64,000 bases of DNA from Planktophila sp965267775 (GTDB lineage Bacteria > Actinomycetota > Actinomycetes > Nanopelagicales > Nanopelagicaceae), in the NCBI GenBank assembly GCA_965267775.1, contig OZ254140.1, positions 248,001 to 312,000 on the forward strand, read 5' to 3'. Both the position numbers and the translations under genes were made by a program. Shown here piece after piece: positions 41,951 to 50,726 of this stretch. The notes under the pieces were generated by a model, which was given only the letters and a program-made list of their open reading frames with translations, was not told where the DNA came from and made no database searches. Numbering within the stretch: position 1 is the first letter of the stretch; each line of letters begins with the position of its first letter.

Positions 41951-43045
41951 CTATGGAATCAGAATCCTTAGAGTAAATCCTTTGCCAGGAGTGCTTTCAA
42001 TCTCTTTTCTACCACCGAGCTTTGAAACCCACGAGTCGATGATGACAGTTCCCTTGCCGGAGCCAAGGTTCTTGGATCCCGGTCCATCATCTTTAATCTC
42101 TACATACAACGCCCTTTGAGTACGCTCCCTCACGGTGATTGTCACATTCTTAGCAGGTCCATGCGTAATCGCATTGATGACGCCTTGTTCGATGATTCGG
42201 TAGATTCCAAGTCGCAACTCTTCATCAATGGCTTCGACGTTCTCGGTGATATCGATAGTAAATAAAATTTCTGATTCGTATTCGCGGCATAGATTCTCAA
42301 CACTACCAATTAGACCTTCGCCTGCAAGATTAGGGCTCAGTAGCTGCGAAACTTCACGGACATCGATGGAACGAATCCCTTCAATCTCTTGAATAACTGG
42401 CTGAATTCCCAGTCGTCCTTCTTCTGAGAGAACTCCTGCGACCCTGGTCAATCGCGCTCCAGCAAGCATCAATTTGGATTGAATGCGATCATGAAGGAGC
42501 TGCGCTGCATGAGAGCGAATCTCTTCATCAGATTCAATAAGCAGGACGTAGCGCTCTTTTAATTGATTATTGAGTGCCGAAGCAGAATCCAACTTCTGAC
42601 TCAATACCTTGAGTCCATTGTGGGTGATGGCTACAAAGATTATGGCAAAAACAAAGCGAGTAATTAACTCACCCATGAAGACACCAGTTCTGAGGAAGTC
42701 CACGGTATCTACATGGGGAAGCAAGAATCTCTTCCCGCCTACCTGGGCAAGTAATGTGACGAGAGAGGCAGCAAGCACCTCAAGGAGATAGATCTTGAGG
42801 CTCTTTCTTCTGCCACCCCAAATGGCACGGGAAATCTTTAAGAGAAAGAAGAGCGGCAACCCCATGATTGCATAGACGAGTAAGCCCGTGAAGAAGAACT
42901 TGATTCTCTCGATACCGTAATCGTATTCAAAGGTATAAGTGCGGAGATTCGATAAATTAAATACCAAGATTGTCAGATAGATGAATCCTGGACGATAATC
43001 ATAAGGACCGAGATATTCCTTAAACCTCTGCCATCTCTTGCTCAT
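41951..43045 (-). CDS. Membrane sensor histidine kinase (HisKA_3-like)
   Basis: A 364-residue sensor kinase. The N-terminal 150 residues hold about five membrane helices (FIYLTILVFNLSNL, FFFTGLLVYAIMGLPLFFLL, LLEVLAASLVTLLAQVG and others) with no large outer domain. The dimerisation/phosphoacceptor helix has SHAAQLLHDRIQSKLMLAG, a LHD motif like NarL-type kinases. The ATPase domain shows the N box QGVINAITHG, G1 KDDGPGSKN and a late GKGFTLRI. Coupled to the response regulator by a one-base overlap (TAATG). The signal is unknown; membrane-embedded sensing is likely. Confidence 0.88.
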   Translation of the reverse strand: MSKRWQRFKEYLGPYDYRPGFIYLTILVFNLSNLRTYTFEYDYGIERIKFFFTGLLVYAIMGLPLFFLLKISRAIWGGRRKSLKIYLLEVLAASLVTLLAQVGGKRFLLPHVDTVDFLRTGVFMGELITRFVFAIIFVAITHNGLKVLSQKLDSASALNNQLKERYVLLIESDEEIRSHAAQLLHDRIQSKLMLAGARLTRVAGVLSEEGRLGIQPVIQEIEGIRSIDVREVSQLLSPNLAGEGLIGSVENLCREYESEILFTIDITENVEAIDEELRLGIYRIIEQGVINAITHGPAKNVTITVRERTQRALYVEIKDDGPGSKNLGSGKGTVIIDSWVSKLGGRKEIESTPGKGFTLRILIP

Positions 43046-43710
43046 TAGATTGTCTTCACCAGTTGAAGGTATTTGAGGATTGCCAAGGTCTTTAAGTCAT
43101 CGCTCTCTTTTGCTTCAGGGAGCAAGATGTCATATGCGCGAGAGAGTTCCTTGCGGACATAGGCATAGGTGAGATCCAGACGCAGACTTATTTCTTGAAC
43201 TGAAATTCCCTGGGCAAGGAGCGAGATGATGGATCTCTGACGTGAAGTAAGTTCATAGTAAGGATTGAGATCGGCTTCATTAGCTTCTGAGGAAGAAGGG
43301 AAGAACTCCTCCCAATTGCCCTTACCAATCGCGGTATCTTTCAGAATCTTCGCATAATCTGCTGCGGACATCTCGCCGCTCTTCTCAAAGAATGACCAAC
43401 CATTGCGCATTGCAGGCGGGACGCGATTGACCATCTTGCGTACGTTAAATTGTGAATATATGACGATACCTATGTATTCGTTAATTTCACGGAGAGCAAT
43501 GCCGAGCTCGATACCGTTGAGTCCATCTGTATCTAGCCCAAAATCAATGAGGGCAACATCAGCCTTCTTCGCGACAGCTCGATTAAGGGCAGAGATTCCA
43601 TCTGAATATATCCCGATGAGCTCTATCCCTGGCTGATCTTTGAGTGAATCTTGTAGGAATTGGCGGAGCGCAGAGTCGTTTTCGACGTACATGACTCTCG
43701 TTGAATTCAT
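43045..43710 (-). CDS. Response regulator, LuxR/NarL-type
   Basis: A 221-residue two-domain regulator. The receiver domain has the phosphoacceptor Asp56 (VALIDFGLD), an acidic E10/D12 pocket (VENDSALRQ) and Lys near 109 (FFEKSGE). The C-terminal helix-turn-helix is LTSRQRSIISLLAQGISVQEISLRLDLTYAYVRKEL. A GTG 23 codons upstream is open, but the extra residues are not receiver-like, so the ATG at 43710 is preferred. It is divergent from the giant surface-protein gene, 148 bases away, which is a likely target. Confidence 0.85.
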   Translation of the reverse strand: MNSTRVMYVENDSALRQFLQDSLKDQPGIELIGIYSDGISALNRAVAKKADVALIDFGLDTDGLNGIELGIALREINEYIGIVIYSQFNVRKMVNRVPPAMRNGWSFFEKSGEMSAADYAKILKDTAIGKGNWEEFFPSSSEANEADLNPYYELTSRQRSIISLLAQGISVQEISLRLDLTYAYVRKELSRAYDILLPEAKESDDLKTLAILKYLQLVKTI

Positions 43711-43748
43711 ATCTAATGATGCCACGGGAGTCCCGGATGTGAGGGGAG

Positions 43749-43819
43749 ACTTGTCACAAGTGTTACCCAATAACTGCACGAAATATGCGATTCCTCATGT
43801 TTGTATTCACTTTGTGACA
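43749..43819. promoter_or_regulatory. Candidate operator: palindrome and inverted half-site between the regulator and surface-protein genes
   Basis: ACTTGT-C-ACAAGT (43749-43761) is a perfect 6-1-6 palindrome. Its core TGTCACAA (43752-43759) recurs inverted as TTGTGACA at 43812-43819. The second copy sits just upstream of the -35 position of the surface-protein promoter. Binding by the adjacent regulator is inference. Confidence 0.45.
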
Positions 43820-43846
43820 TATTTTCAAATGAACTTCTGAGAAAAA

Positions 43847-43852
43847 TAATGT
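43847..43852 (+). promoter_or_regulatory. Leaderless -10 hexamer of the giant surface-protein gene
   Basis: TAATGT, spacer TCGCAC (6 nt), then ATG at 43859. The -35 region (TTCAAA) is weak, in keeping with activator control. Confidence 0.6.
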
Positions 43853-43858
43853 TCGCAC

Positions 43859-46800
43859 ATGAACCGCACTCCTGTAGATGACGCCAGAGCAGCTAAATCA
43901 TTTTCAGTTGTAAGGATCTTAGCGAGCTCACTCTTAGGAGCCCTGATACTCGCTCTAATAAGCCCAATGCCTGTAGCCAATGCCGTTACCTTCAATTGTG
44001 GTACGTCTGGAACTTACACCGTTTCAGGCGGTGTTGCATCAGGTGGTGCAAACTGCGTAGGTAATGTCACCTTCGATGCGTCAGTGACATCAATTGCGAG
44101 CAATGCATTTGAGCGCGCACAGCTTGGAGCTGTTGTATTTAGTAGTGGCATCACTTCAGTTGGGCAGTATGCGTTCTATCTAAGTAGCATGACATCTCTC
44201 ACGCTTAATTCAAGCTTTCGAACTATAGGCACCGCTGCATTTGTCGGAAATGGTCTCACCTCGATAACACTGCCTTCTGGAATTACCACGCTGTCTCCCT
44301 ACGCATTCCAAGGTCAGCCATTTACTTCTTTAACTATTCCAAGCTCAGTCACATCTATCGGCAATTACGCATTCAGCGGTGCAGTACTTACTAATTTAGT
44401 GATACCAACCTCGGTAACTTCAATTGGCGAGGGAGCATTTTGGAATGTCAACGTAAAATCAATAATGTTCTTAAGTGGTTTAAGGACAATTGGCAATTTT
44501 GCCTTCTATGCCAGCCCATTTGAAGTCTTAACACTTCCTTCCACGGTTACTTCGATTGGTACAGATGCTTTCAAATCAGCAGCACTCACTTGCTTTGTAA
44601 ATGGCAGTTCTGCAAGTTTGTTAAATACTGGCCTCGCGGGTTTCAGTGCGCAGTCTTCATGTACCTCACAGAGCATCACAGTTTCTGCGTCAGTAACCTC
44701 CGCTGCATTTAATGGTTCGTCATATGCCGCAATCCCATCTTTGAGCACAACTTCTGGATCTGGATCAGGAGCAGTAACTTATTCAATTTCAAGTGGCGGA
44801 ACGGCAACAGGGTGCGCACTCTCTTCCTCTGCGGCCAATGCGACCTTAACTGCCAATACAACTGGAACTTGTATTATCAAAGCTACGAAGGCTGGGGATG
44901 CTAATTATGCATCCGCAACGTCAACCCTAACTTTTACTTTTACGAAGTCTGTAGTCACCACATCTTTAACTTTACCCGCATCGCCAGTGACATACGGAAC
45001 CCCTGTTGTTGAGACAGCGACGCTTTCATCTGAATCTGCTACTGGAACTATTTCATTTTCTAGCAATGGGTTAGTAATCGGAGGATGCTCTTCGGTCGCT
45101 GTAAATAGGGGAGTTGCAGTTTGTTCTTCTTGGCGTCCAGAGGTGGGCACGTACTCTTCCCTCATAGCTACCTATTCGGGTGACAGTGCCTTTGAAACTT
45201 CAACTTCGACTGCGGGTACGCTTCAAGTAAATAAAGCTACTCTCAATGTAATCCCAGATGCGAAGAACGTGGTCTTCGGTTCTATTGCCTCGACCTATAG
45301 CTTCACATATCAAGGATTTGCATACAGCGACTCCGCGTCCAGCGCTTCTTTTACTGCGGGGCTAATAGCTCCTGTTTGTGCTAATTCAGATTATTCTATT
45401 TCGACGAGTGTATCTGCCTCGCCATTAATGATTTCTTGTATCGGCGGGAGTTCGACTAATTACAGTTTTAATACAAGTTCAACTGCAAATCTTACGATAG
45501 GCAAAGCAACTCCTTCGGTCTCGGTAGCGCTTTCAGCTGCTACTCCAACTTACGGTGCTGTCGACACTATTACAGCCGTTGCTTTTATCCCAGGTTTTAT
45601 CACTTTCAAAAGCAGCGGTATTGACATCGCTGGTTGTATCAATACTTTAACAACTTTGATCTCGCCTTACACAGCGGAATGCATGTGGGTGCCGAATGGA
45701 ATCACCTCCTACTCGCTCACAGCAACTCTTGATCCAACAAATTCTGTCGACTTTTTGACGGCGAACGCATCTGCTCTGACGCCAACCTCTACTCGTGCTG
45801 CAATTACAGTCACTCCGACAGCGGGTCAATCAAAGGTATATGGGGCAAATAACCCACCGATAACTTACTCGATTACTTCAGGCGTGCTTGTGGGTTCAGA
45901 TGCATTAACAGGTGCGCTCACCTTTACGGGAACAAACGTCGGATCATATTCGATCGATATTGGAACTCTAGCTAACCCAAATTACACAATCACCTTGGCG
46001 TCAGAGACCTTTGCAATCACGAAGGCGGCTCAAACAGTGGTGACTCTTTCATCACTCAGCTCTGCTTATAACCCAAGCAATAAAACCGTCACTCTGACAG
46101 GTTCTGGCGGTTCTGGGACAGGTACATATTCCTATGCCCTTGATACATCAAATGTGACGCCAGGATGTTCAGTTTCGCGCTCAACCTTGACATTTACAAC
46201 TGCAGGCACGTGTATCATCGCTGTAACGCATTTATCTGATGCTAATTACCTTTCACGAACTGATACTGTTTCATTTTCCATTGGTCTTGCAAGCCAATCA
46301 ATTAACTTCGCTTCACTGTCGGCGAAGAGCTATTCGAGTGAGACTTTCACCGTCTCTGCCACTTCGTCAGCTTCACTGACAGTTGCCTTCACCTCGGGAT
46401 CTCCAACAATCTGTACGACTTCGGGAAGTAATGGAAGCACAATTACCTTGCTAGGAGTCGGCACTTGTGTCATCAATGCCAACCAGCTGGGAGATTCCAA
46501 TACCTCTGCGGCAAGCCAGGTTTCACAAAACTTTACGGTAAACCCTCGTGCAGTAACTATTACTGCAGATGCAAAGACAAAGATCTTTGGAGCCACGGAT
46601 CCAGCTCTGACGTACACCGTCTCTTCGGGCTCATTAATTCTTGGAGATATTCTCACCGGAGTCCTGACACGTGCTATTGGATCTGATGCAGGTGATTACC
46701 AAATCCTGCAAGGAACTCTCTCTAATGCCAATAACCCCAAATATGACATTACATTTGTGTCTGCCCTTTTGGTTGTTACAAGAGCTACACCTTCGCTCTT

Positions 46801-48142
46801 GTTAACTTACCCAAATTCAAATTTAGCTATCTTGAGACCAGGGGCCACAGATACTCCAACAGTTACAACAAGCTCAAGTGCAGGAGCGCTTACATTTACT
46901 TCATCAACAGCAAGTTCAATCTGCACCGTTGATTCATCCTCAGGTGTCATCTCTCTCTTTGGTGCAGGCAGCTGCTCAGTGGTCATGGCAACAGCTCAGA
47001 CCACAAACTTCATCCAACACTTTGAGACGACAACGGTGACGGTTGCCCTTCTTAGTACCTCTCTTGTCGGAATCGATCAGAGCAAGCTGGTAAGTATGGG
47101 ACAGCCCTTCTATGCCCATGCCAGCATTGATCAGTCCTACTCATTTAGCAGTGGGAGTAATGGTGCTTCTGTTGCCATTCCAGCAGGAGCTTTAGATTCA
47201 ACAGTTCCTATCTCAATTAGCCTCTTGACTGATTCAAGCAGTCAGAGGGCAATCATTTCATCAGATGGAACTTCGGTTCTCTCAGTTGTCGTCTCTTGGG
47301 TTGCATCAGATGGATCAGTGCCAAGTACCAATAGCGGCAAAGCTATATCAGTAACGCTAACGAATGCGTCTATCAAGAGTGGGGCGAAGATCTACAGCAT
47401 CATTGGGAATCAAAGCCAGTTATTAGGAACTGCTCAGGTAGATGGTTCGGTAACGACACTTATTACCGATGACCCTGTGCTTCTTGTGATTAACCCAGTA
47501 GTCACACCACCCCCATCATCAGAGGGAGGAAATGCAGTTGTGATTCAGGGTGATAACTCTGCAGCTCTCGCGCTTGCAAAGATTGCAGCAGAAGCCAAAG
47601 CCAGAGAGGAAGAAAAGGCAGCGGCTGCTCTTAAGGCAGCGAAGGAGAAGATGGAAGCGGATGCAAAGGCTCTCGATGCGGCTAAGGCGGTAGAAGATGC
47701 GGCAGCCCTAAAAGCTGCACAAGAGGCAGCTGATGCATCAGCAAGAGAAGCTGCTCTTCTGCAAGCAACAAAAGATGCTGAGATTGCAGCAGCTAATGCT
47801 GCAAAGGCAGTTAGACCACAGGTGACGCTCTACTCAGTTTCTCCAACGCTCAAGCTCAGTGCATATGACAGTGCTTACCTAGCTAGGTATGTGAAATCTC
47901 TTAAGAATGGGGCTTCTGTCACTTGCATTGGTTACACCTACGGAAAAATCCCGGCATCTAAGGCATCACAGGCACTTGCTAAACGTCAGGCAACAGCCGT
48001 ATGTGCACAAATGACCAAGATCAATAAGTCCTTGAAAACTTCGATATCAATCGTCCCAGTCTCAAAGGCACCAAAGTCAGCAATTGGTGCGAAGTGGGTC
48101 GGAGTGAGTTTTCGAATAGATGGGTTTAAAACAAAACCTTAA
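43859..48142 (+). CDS. Giant secreted surface protein: BspA-type leucine-rich repeats, MBG/Ig-like domains, coiled coil, OmpA-like end
   Basis: 1427 residues. A signal segment (ILASSLLGALILALISPMPVANA) is cut near 42. Residues about 70-260 are eight or so BspA-like LRR_5 repeats of 23 residues (LTIPSSVTSIGNYAFSG). A long run of beta domains follows, including MBG-type units with YG-P-YS patterns near 470, 660 (SKVYGANNPPITYSI) and 909 (IFGATDPALTYTV). About 1234-1317 is Ala/Glu/Lys coiled coil. The last 110 residues (CIGYTYGKIPASKASQALAK, RQATAVCAQM) resemble an OmpA-like peptidoglycan-binding domain, which could anchor it to the wall. Role in adhesion or surface layer is inferred. It converges on murA with a 13-bp gap. 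Confidence 0.85.
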   Translation: MNRTPVDDARAAKSFSVVRILASSLLGALILALISPMPVANAVTFNCGTSGTYTVSGGVASGGANCVGNVTFDASVTSIASNAFERAQLGAVVFSSGITSVGQYAFYLSSMTSLTLNSSFRTIGTAAFVGNGLTSITLPSGITTLSPYAFQGQPFTSLTIPSSVTSIGNYAFSGAVLTNLVIPTSVTSIGEGAFWNVNVKSIMFLSGLRTIGNFAFYASPFEVLTLPSTVTSIGTDAFKSAALTCFVNGSSASLLNTGLAGFSAQSSCTSQSITVSASVTSAAFNGSSYAAIPSLSTTSGSGSGAVTYSISSGGTATGCALSSSAANATLTANTTGTCIIKATKAGDANYASATSTLTFTFTKSVVTTSLTLPASPVTYGTPVVETATLSSESATGTISFSSNGLVIGGCSSVAVNRGVAVCSSWRPEVGTYSSLIATYSGDSAFETSTSTAGTLQVNKATLNVIPDAKNVVFGSIASTYSFTYQGFAYSDSASSASFTAGLIAPVCANSDYSISTSVSASPLMISCIGGSSTNYSFNTSSTANLTIGKATPSVSVALSAATPTYGAVDTITAVAFIPGFITFKSSGIDIAGCINTLTTLISPYTAECMWVPNGITSYSLTATLDPTNSVDFLTANASALTPTSTRAAITVTPTAGQSKVYGANNPPITYSITSGVLVGSDALTGALTFTGTNVGSYSIDIGTLANPNYTITLASETFAITKAAQTVVTLSSLSSAYNPSNKTVTLTGSGGSGTGTYSYALDTSNVTPGCSVSRSTLTFTTAGTCIIAVTHLSDANYLSRTDTVSFSIGLASQSINFASLSAKSYSSETFTVSATSSASLTVAFTSGSPTICTTSGSNGSTITLLGVGTCVINANQLGDSNTSAASQVSQNFTVNPRAVTITADAKTKIFGATDPALTYTVSSGSLILGDILTGVLTRAIGSDAGDYQILQGTLSNANNPKYDITFVSALLVVTRATPSLLLTYPNSNLAILRPGATDTPTVTTSSSAGALTFTSSTASSICTVDSSSGVISLFGAGSCSVVMATAQTTNFIQHFETTTVTVALLSTSLVGIDQSKLVSMGQPFYAHASIDQSYSFSSGSNGASVAIPAGALDSTVPISISLLTDSSSQRAIISSDGTSVLSVVVSWVASDGSVPSTNSGKAISVTLTNASIKSGAKIYSIIGNQSQLLGTAQVDGSVTTLITDDPVLLVINPVVTPPPSSEGGNAVVIQGDNSAALALAKIAAEAKAREEEKAAAALKAAKEKMEADAKALDAAKAVEDAAALKAAQEAADASAREAALLQATKDAEIAAANAAKAVRPQVTLYSVSPTLKLSAYDSAYLARYVKSLKNGASVTCIGYTYGKIPASKASQALAKRQATAVCAQMTKINKSLKTSISIVPVSKAPKSAIGAKWVGVSFRIDGFKTKP

Positions 48143-48155
48143 AAAAGGTAGTCAG

Positions 48156-49418
48156 CTATTCGCGGGTTACTGATGCGCCTAGATTGCGAAGGTCTTCAGC
48201 GAAGTTTGGGTAACCACGATCGACATGGAATGCACCATCTACAGTGGTTTCACCCTCTGCAACGAGGGCTACTAAGACGAGGCCAGCACCTGCGCGAATA
48301 TCTGTTGCCTCAACTGGTGCCCCAGATAGCTGTGGAATACCGTCAATTGATGCGTGGTGACCGTCGATAGTGATCTGTGCACCGAGTCGAACGAGCTCGT
48401 TAACGAACATAAAGCGTGACTCGAAAACATTCTCGGTGACAATTGCATGGCCATCGGCAACTGCGTTCATTCCAATGATGAAGGGCAAGAGATCGGTCGC
48501 AAATCCTGGATAGGGAAGTGTTGATACATCGATTGCACGAGGGCGATGTTCCATGCGAACTCGGACACCATCTGAAGTTGATGTGATGATTGCTCCAGCA
48601 GAGGTAAGTTTGTCGAGCATGACTTCCATGTGGTCTGCGCGCGCACCATGGATTGTGATGTCACCTTGTGTGATTGCTGCGGCAAAAGCCCATGTGCCGG
48701 CGATGATGCGATCGGTAATTACTTTATGCGAGGTCGGGTGAAGTTCTCTAACGCCCGTGATCGTGATGAGAGGAGATCCGATTCCCTCAATCTTTGCACC
48801 CATTGAAACTAAGAATTCGCAGAGGTCAACGATGTCTGGCTCGCGGGCTGCGTTATCAATTGTTGTTACACCCTTAGCGAGCACTGCTGCAGTCATGATG
48901 TTCTCAGTGGCACCAACCGATGGGAAGTCGAGAGTAACTGCTGCACCGACTAAACCATCTGGTGCTTCAGCTACAACATAGCCATGCTCGATATGGGCCT
49001 TTGCTCCCATAGATTCAAGGCCACGAATGTGAAAGTCGATTCCACGCGATCCGATTGCATCTCCACCCGGAAGAGCAACCTCGGCGGCTCCTAGGCGAGC
49101 TACAAGTGGACCAAGGACGTTAATGGATGCTCGCATTTTGCGGACGAGTTCGTAATCAGCCCGATGAGATGGCTTTTCAGGAACATCAATATGGAGCTGA
49201 TCTCCTTCACGGACAACAGTGCAACCAAGGCGGGTCAATAGGTCGGCCATGATGTCTACATCGGCGATATCTGGGACATTGGAGATAGTTGTCTTGCCAA
49301 CGGCCAGCAGAGAGGCCGCCATAAGCTTTAAAACCGAGTTCTTAGCGCCTGTGACCGTTACTTCGCCCTTGAGGGAGGCTCCACCCACGATACGGAAGCG
49401 ATCGAGAGGTTGAGTCAT
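48156..49418 (-). CDS. murA: UDP-N-acetylglucosamine 1-carboxyvinyltransferase with Asp at the fosfomycin-site position
   Basis: First committed step of peptidoglycan: moves enolpyruvate to UDP-GlcNAc. The 420 residues match the family throughout (GAKNSVLKLMAASLL, RMEHRPRAIDVSTLPYPGFATDLLP). In the flexible loop the usual catalytic Cys is replaced: LPGGDAIGSR has Asp120 where E. coli has Cys115. The same Cys-to-Asp change in M. tuberculosis MurA gives natural fosfomycin insensitivity. Start fixed by a leaderless promoter. Confidence 0.96.
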   Translation of the reverse strand: MTQPLDRFRIVGGASLKGEVTVTGAKNSVLKLMAASLLAVGKTTISNVPDIADVDIMADLLTRLGCTVVREGDQLHIDVPEKPSHRADYELVRKMRASINVLGPLVARLGAAEVALPGGDAIGSRGIDFHIRGLESMGAKAHIEHGYVVAEAPDGLVGAAVTLDFPSVGATENIMTAAVLAKGVTTIDNAAREPDIVDLCEFLVSMGAKIEGIGSPLITITGVRELHPTSHKVITDRIIAGTWAFAAAITQGDITIHGARADHMEVMLDKLTSAGAIITSTSDGVRVRMEHRPRAIDVSTLPYPGFATDLLPFIIGMNAVADGHAIVTENVFESRFMFVNELVRLGAQITIDGHHASIDGIPQLSGAPVEATDIRAGAGLVLVALVAEGETTVDGAFHVDRGYPNFAEDLRNLGASVTRE

Positions 49419-49424
49419 GGCGAA

Positions 49425-49430
49425 ATTCTA
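49425..49430 (-). promoter_or_regulatory. Leaderless -10 hexamer of murA
   Basis: On the minus strand TAGAAT, spacer TTCGCC (6 nt), then ATG at 49418. Confidence 0.65.
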
Positions 49431-49461
49431 CTTCACGGCTAGCGGAATCTTTGAAGCCTAT

Positions 49462-49467
49462 TAGGCT
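49462..49467 (+). promoter_or_regulatory. Leaderless -10 hexamer of the cobalamin adenosyltransferase gene
   Basis: TAGGCT, spacer AGGCGC (6 nt), then ATG at 49474. It is divergent from the murA promoter within a 55-bp gap. Confidence 0.65.
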
Positions 49468-49473
49468 AGGCGC

Positions 49474-50046
49474 ATGGTTAATCTAACTCGCATTTATACA
49501 AAAACAGGTGATGACGGAACTACTGCGCTCGGTGATATGAGCCGTACATCAAAGAACGACCCACGCCTTGAGGCATATGCGACAGTAGATGAAGCAAACT
49601 CTGCAATCGGAGTCGTTCTCTCTACTGACCAATTAACCGATGATGTTCGCAATCTCTTGATTCGCATTCAGAACGATCTCTTCGATGTAGGAGCAGATCT
49701 CTGCACACCAGTAATTGATAAGCCAGCTTTTGAACCGCTTCGTGTTCTTGAGAGCCAGATTACTTATCTTGAAGATTCAATCGATGCATATAACGCTGAC
49801 CTTGCACCGCTACGTTCATTTGTTCTTCCATCAGGAACTGCAGCTGCGGCGCATCTTCACGTTGCTCGCACCGTTGTCCGTCGCGCAGAGCGTCGCACAT
49901 GGACTGCAATTCACTCATTCGGTGGTGGAGTAAATCCATTGACTGCGCAGTACCTCAACCGTTTATCTGATTTGCTCTTCGTATTGGCACGCGTTGCTAA
50001 TAAGGAAATTGGTGATCAGCTCTGGGTTCCAGGCGCTAACCGCTAA
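49474..50046 (+). CDS. Cob(I)alamin adenosyltransferase, PduO type
   Basis: A 190-residue trimeric enzyme making adenosylcobalamin from ATP and cob(I)alamin. Signatures: RIYTKTGDDGTTALG at the N-terminus (ATP site), ARTVVRRAERRTW and the C-terminal LNRLSDLLFVLARVANKE. Its presence means B12 is used or salvaged even if not made. The stop overlaps the convergent neighbouring gene's stop by 4 bases. Confidence 0.94.
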   Translation: MVNLTRIYTKTGDDGTTALGDMSRTSKNDPRLEAYATVDEANSAIGVVLSTDQLTDDVRNLLIRIQNDLFDVGADLCTPVIDKPAFEPLRVLESQITYLEDSIDAYNADLAPLRSFVLPSGTAAAAHLHVARTVVRRAERRTWTAIHSFGGGVNPLTAQYLNRLSDLLFVLARVANKEIGDQLWVPGANR

Positions 50047-50726
50047 CTTTTCTTGTAGCTCGTTCCAGGTAGGGATTTGTCGCGGTCTTCATGGTGACAG
50101 ATCACTGAGGTGATCTTTGCTGCTCCACCCTTTTCAACTGTCTCAGTTGAAACCAATAAGAGGACTTTGAACTCACGGCCGGCGCTGGAATTAAATGATG
50201 TATTGAGTTCACCCAACTTGCTTCCTTGGGCATCGGTGATCGTTGCAATCGCCTCCCACCAGAGACACCCTGTTTCAGATGCGACCTGAACTGCGCCGCA
50301 GATATAGGTAGTGCATTGCTTGATCTGCTTGGAAAGATATGGATTGGCAGAGATAAGCCCTACAAGCTCTTTAGCGGTAGGGACTTTGGCATAAACCTCG
50401 CCCTCAACGCTAAACCCCTTCGGTGGCCATGCCGCCTTTGGAGAAGGTGAGACGCGAACCTTTGCGCGCTTCTTCTTTTTCTTCTTTACAACTGGCTTCT
50501 TCGTTGCAGTTGGCTTGGCGCTGGCCTTTGCACTAGCCGTACTTGTTGGCTTCGCAGTCGCCTTAACTGTCGGCTTCGCAGTTGCCTTAACAGTTGGCTT
50601 GGCGGTCGCTTTAGCTGTGACCTTTGCAGTTGGCTTAGGTGTTGGCTTCTTTGTTGCAGCCCCTGCTGCAGGCGCCGCTAAAACTAGAGCTATTGCAAGG
50701 CAGAGTGAAGTTACTCGCGATCCCAC
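50043..50726 (-). CDS. Secreted protein with Lys/Pro/Thr/Ala-rich repeat, unknown C-terminal domain
   Basis: A 227-residue exported protein. The chosen GTG start at 50726 gives a clean signal peptide (VTSLCLAIALVLAAPAAGAA). Earlier in-frame ATGs would lie deep in the ABC permease gene, while this start overlaps it by only 16 bases. After cleavage comes a repeat of KPTAKVTAKATAKPT-type units, then a KKKKKKRAKVRV basic stretch. The C-terminal domain of about 120 residues has three cysteines (KQCTTYICGAVQVASETGCLWWEA) and beta-type strands (FKVLLLVSTETVEKGG). I recognise no family. Translation is probably coupled to the permease. Confidence 0.75.
   Translation of the reverse strand: MGSRVTSLCLAIALVLAAPAAGAATKKPTPKPTAKVTAKATAKPTVKATAKPTVKATAKPTSTASAKASAKPTATKKPVVKKKKKKRAKVRVSPSPKAAWPPKGFSVEGEVYAKVPTAKELVGLISANPYLSKQIKQCTTYICGAVQVASETGCLWWEAIATITDAQGSKLGELNTSFNSSAGREFKVLLLVSTETVEKGGAAKITSVICHHEDRDKSLPGTSYKKS
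50515..50650 (-). repeat. Imperfect tandem coding repeat (KATAKPTV units)
   Basis: Units of about 24-30 nt encoding Ala-Lys-Pro-Thr-Val/Ala-Lys-Ala-Thr are repeated four to five times within the secreted-protein gene, with small differences between copies. Confidence 0.6.

Noticed and set aside
43711..43779. GTG-initiated N-terminal extension of the response regulator
   Set aside because: The extra 23 residues do not look like part of a receiver domain and cover the palindromic operator candidate; the ATG at 43710 starts exactly at the first receiver strand.
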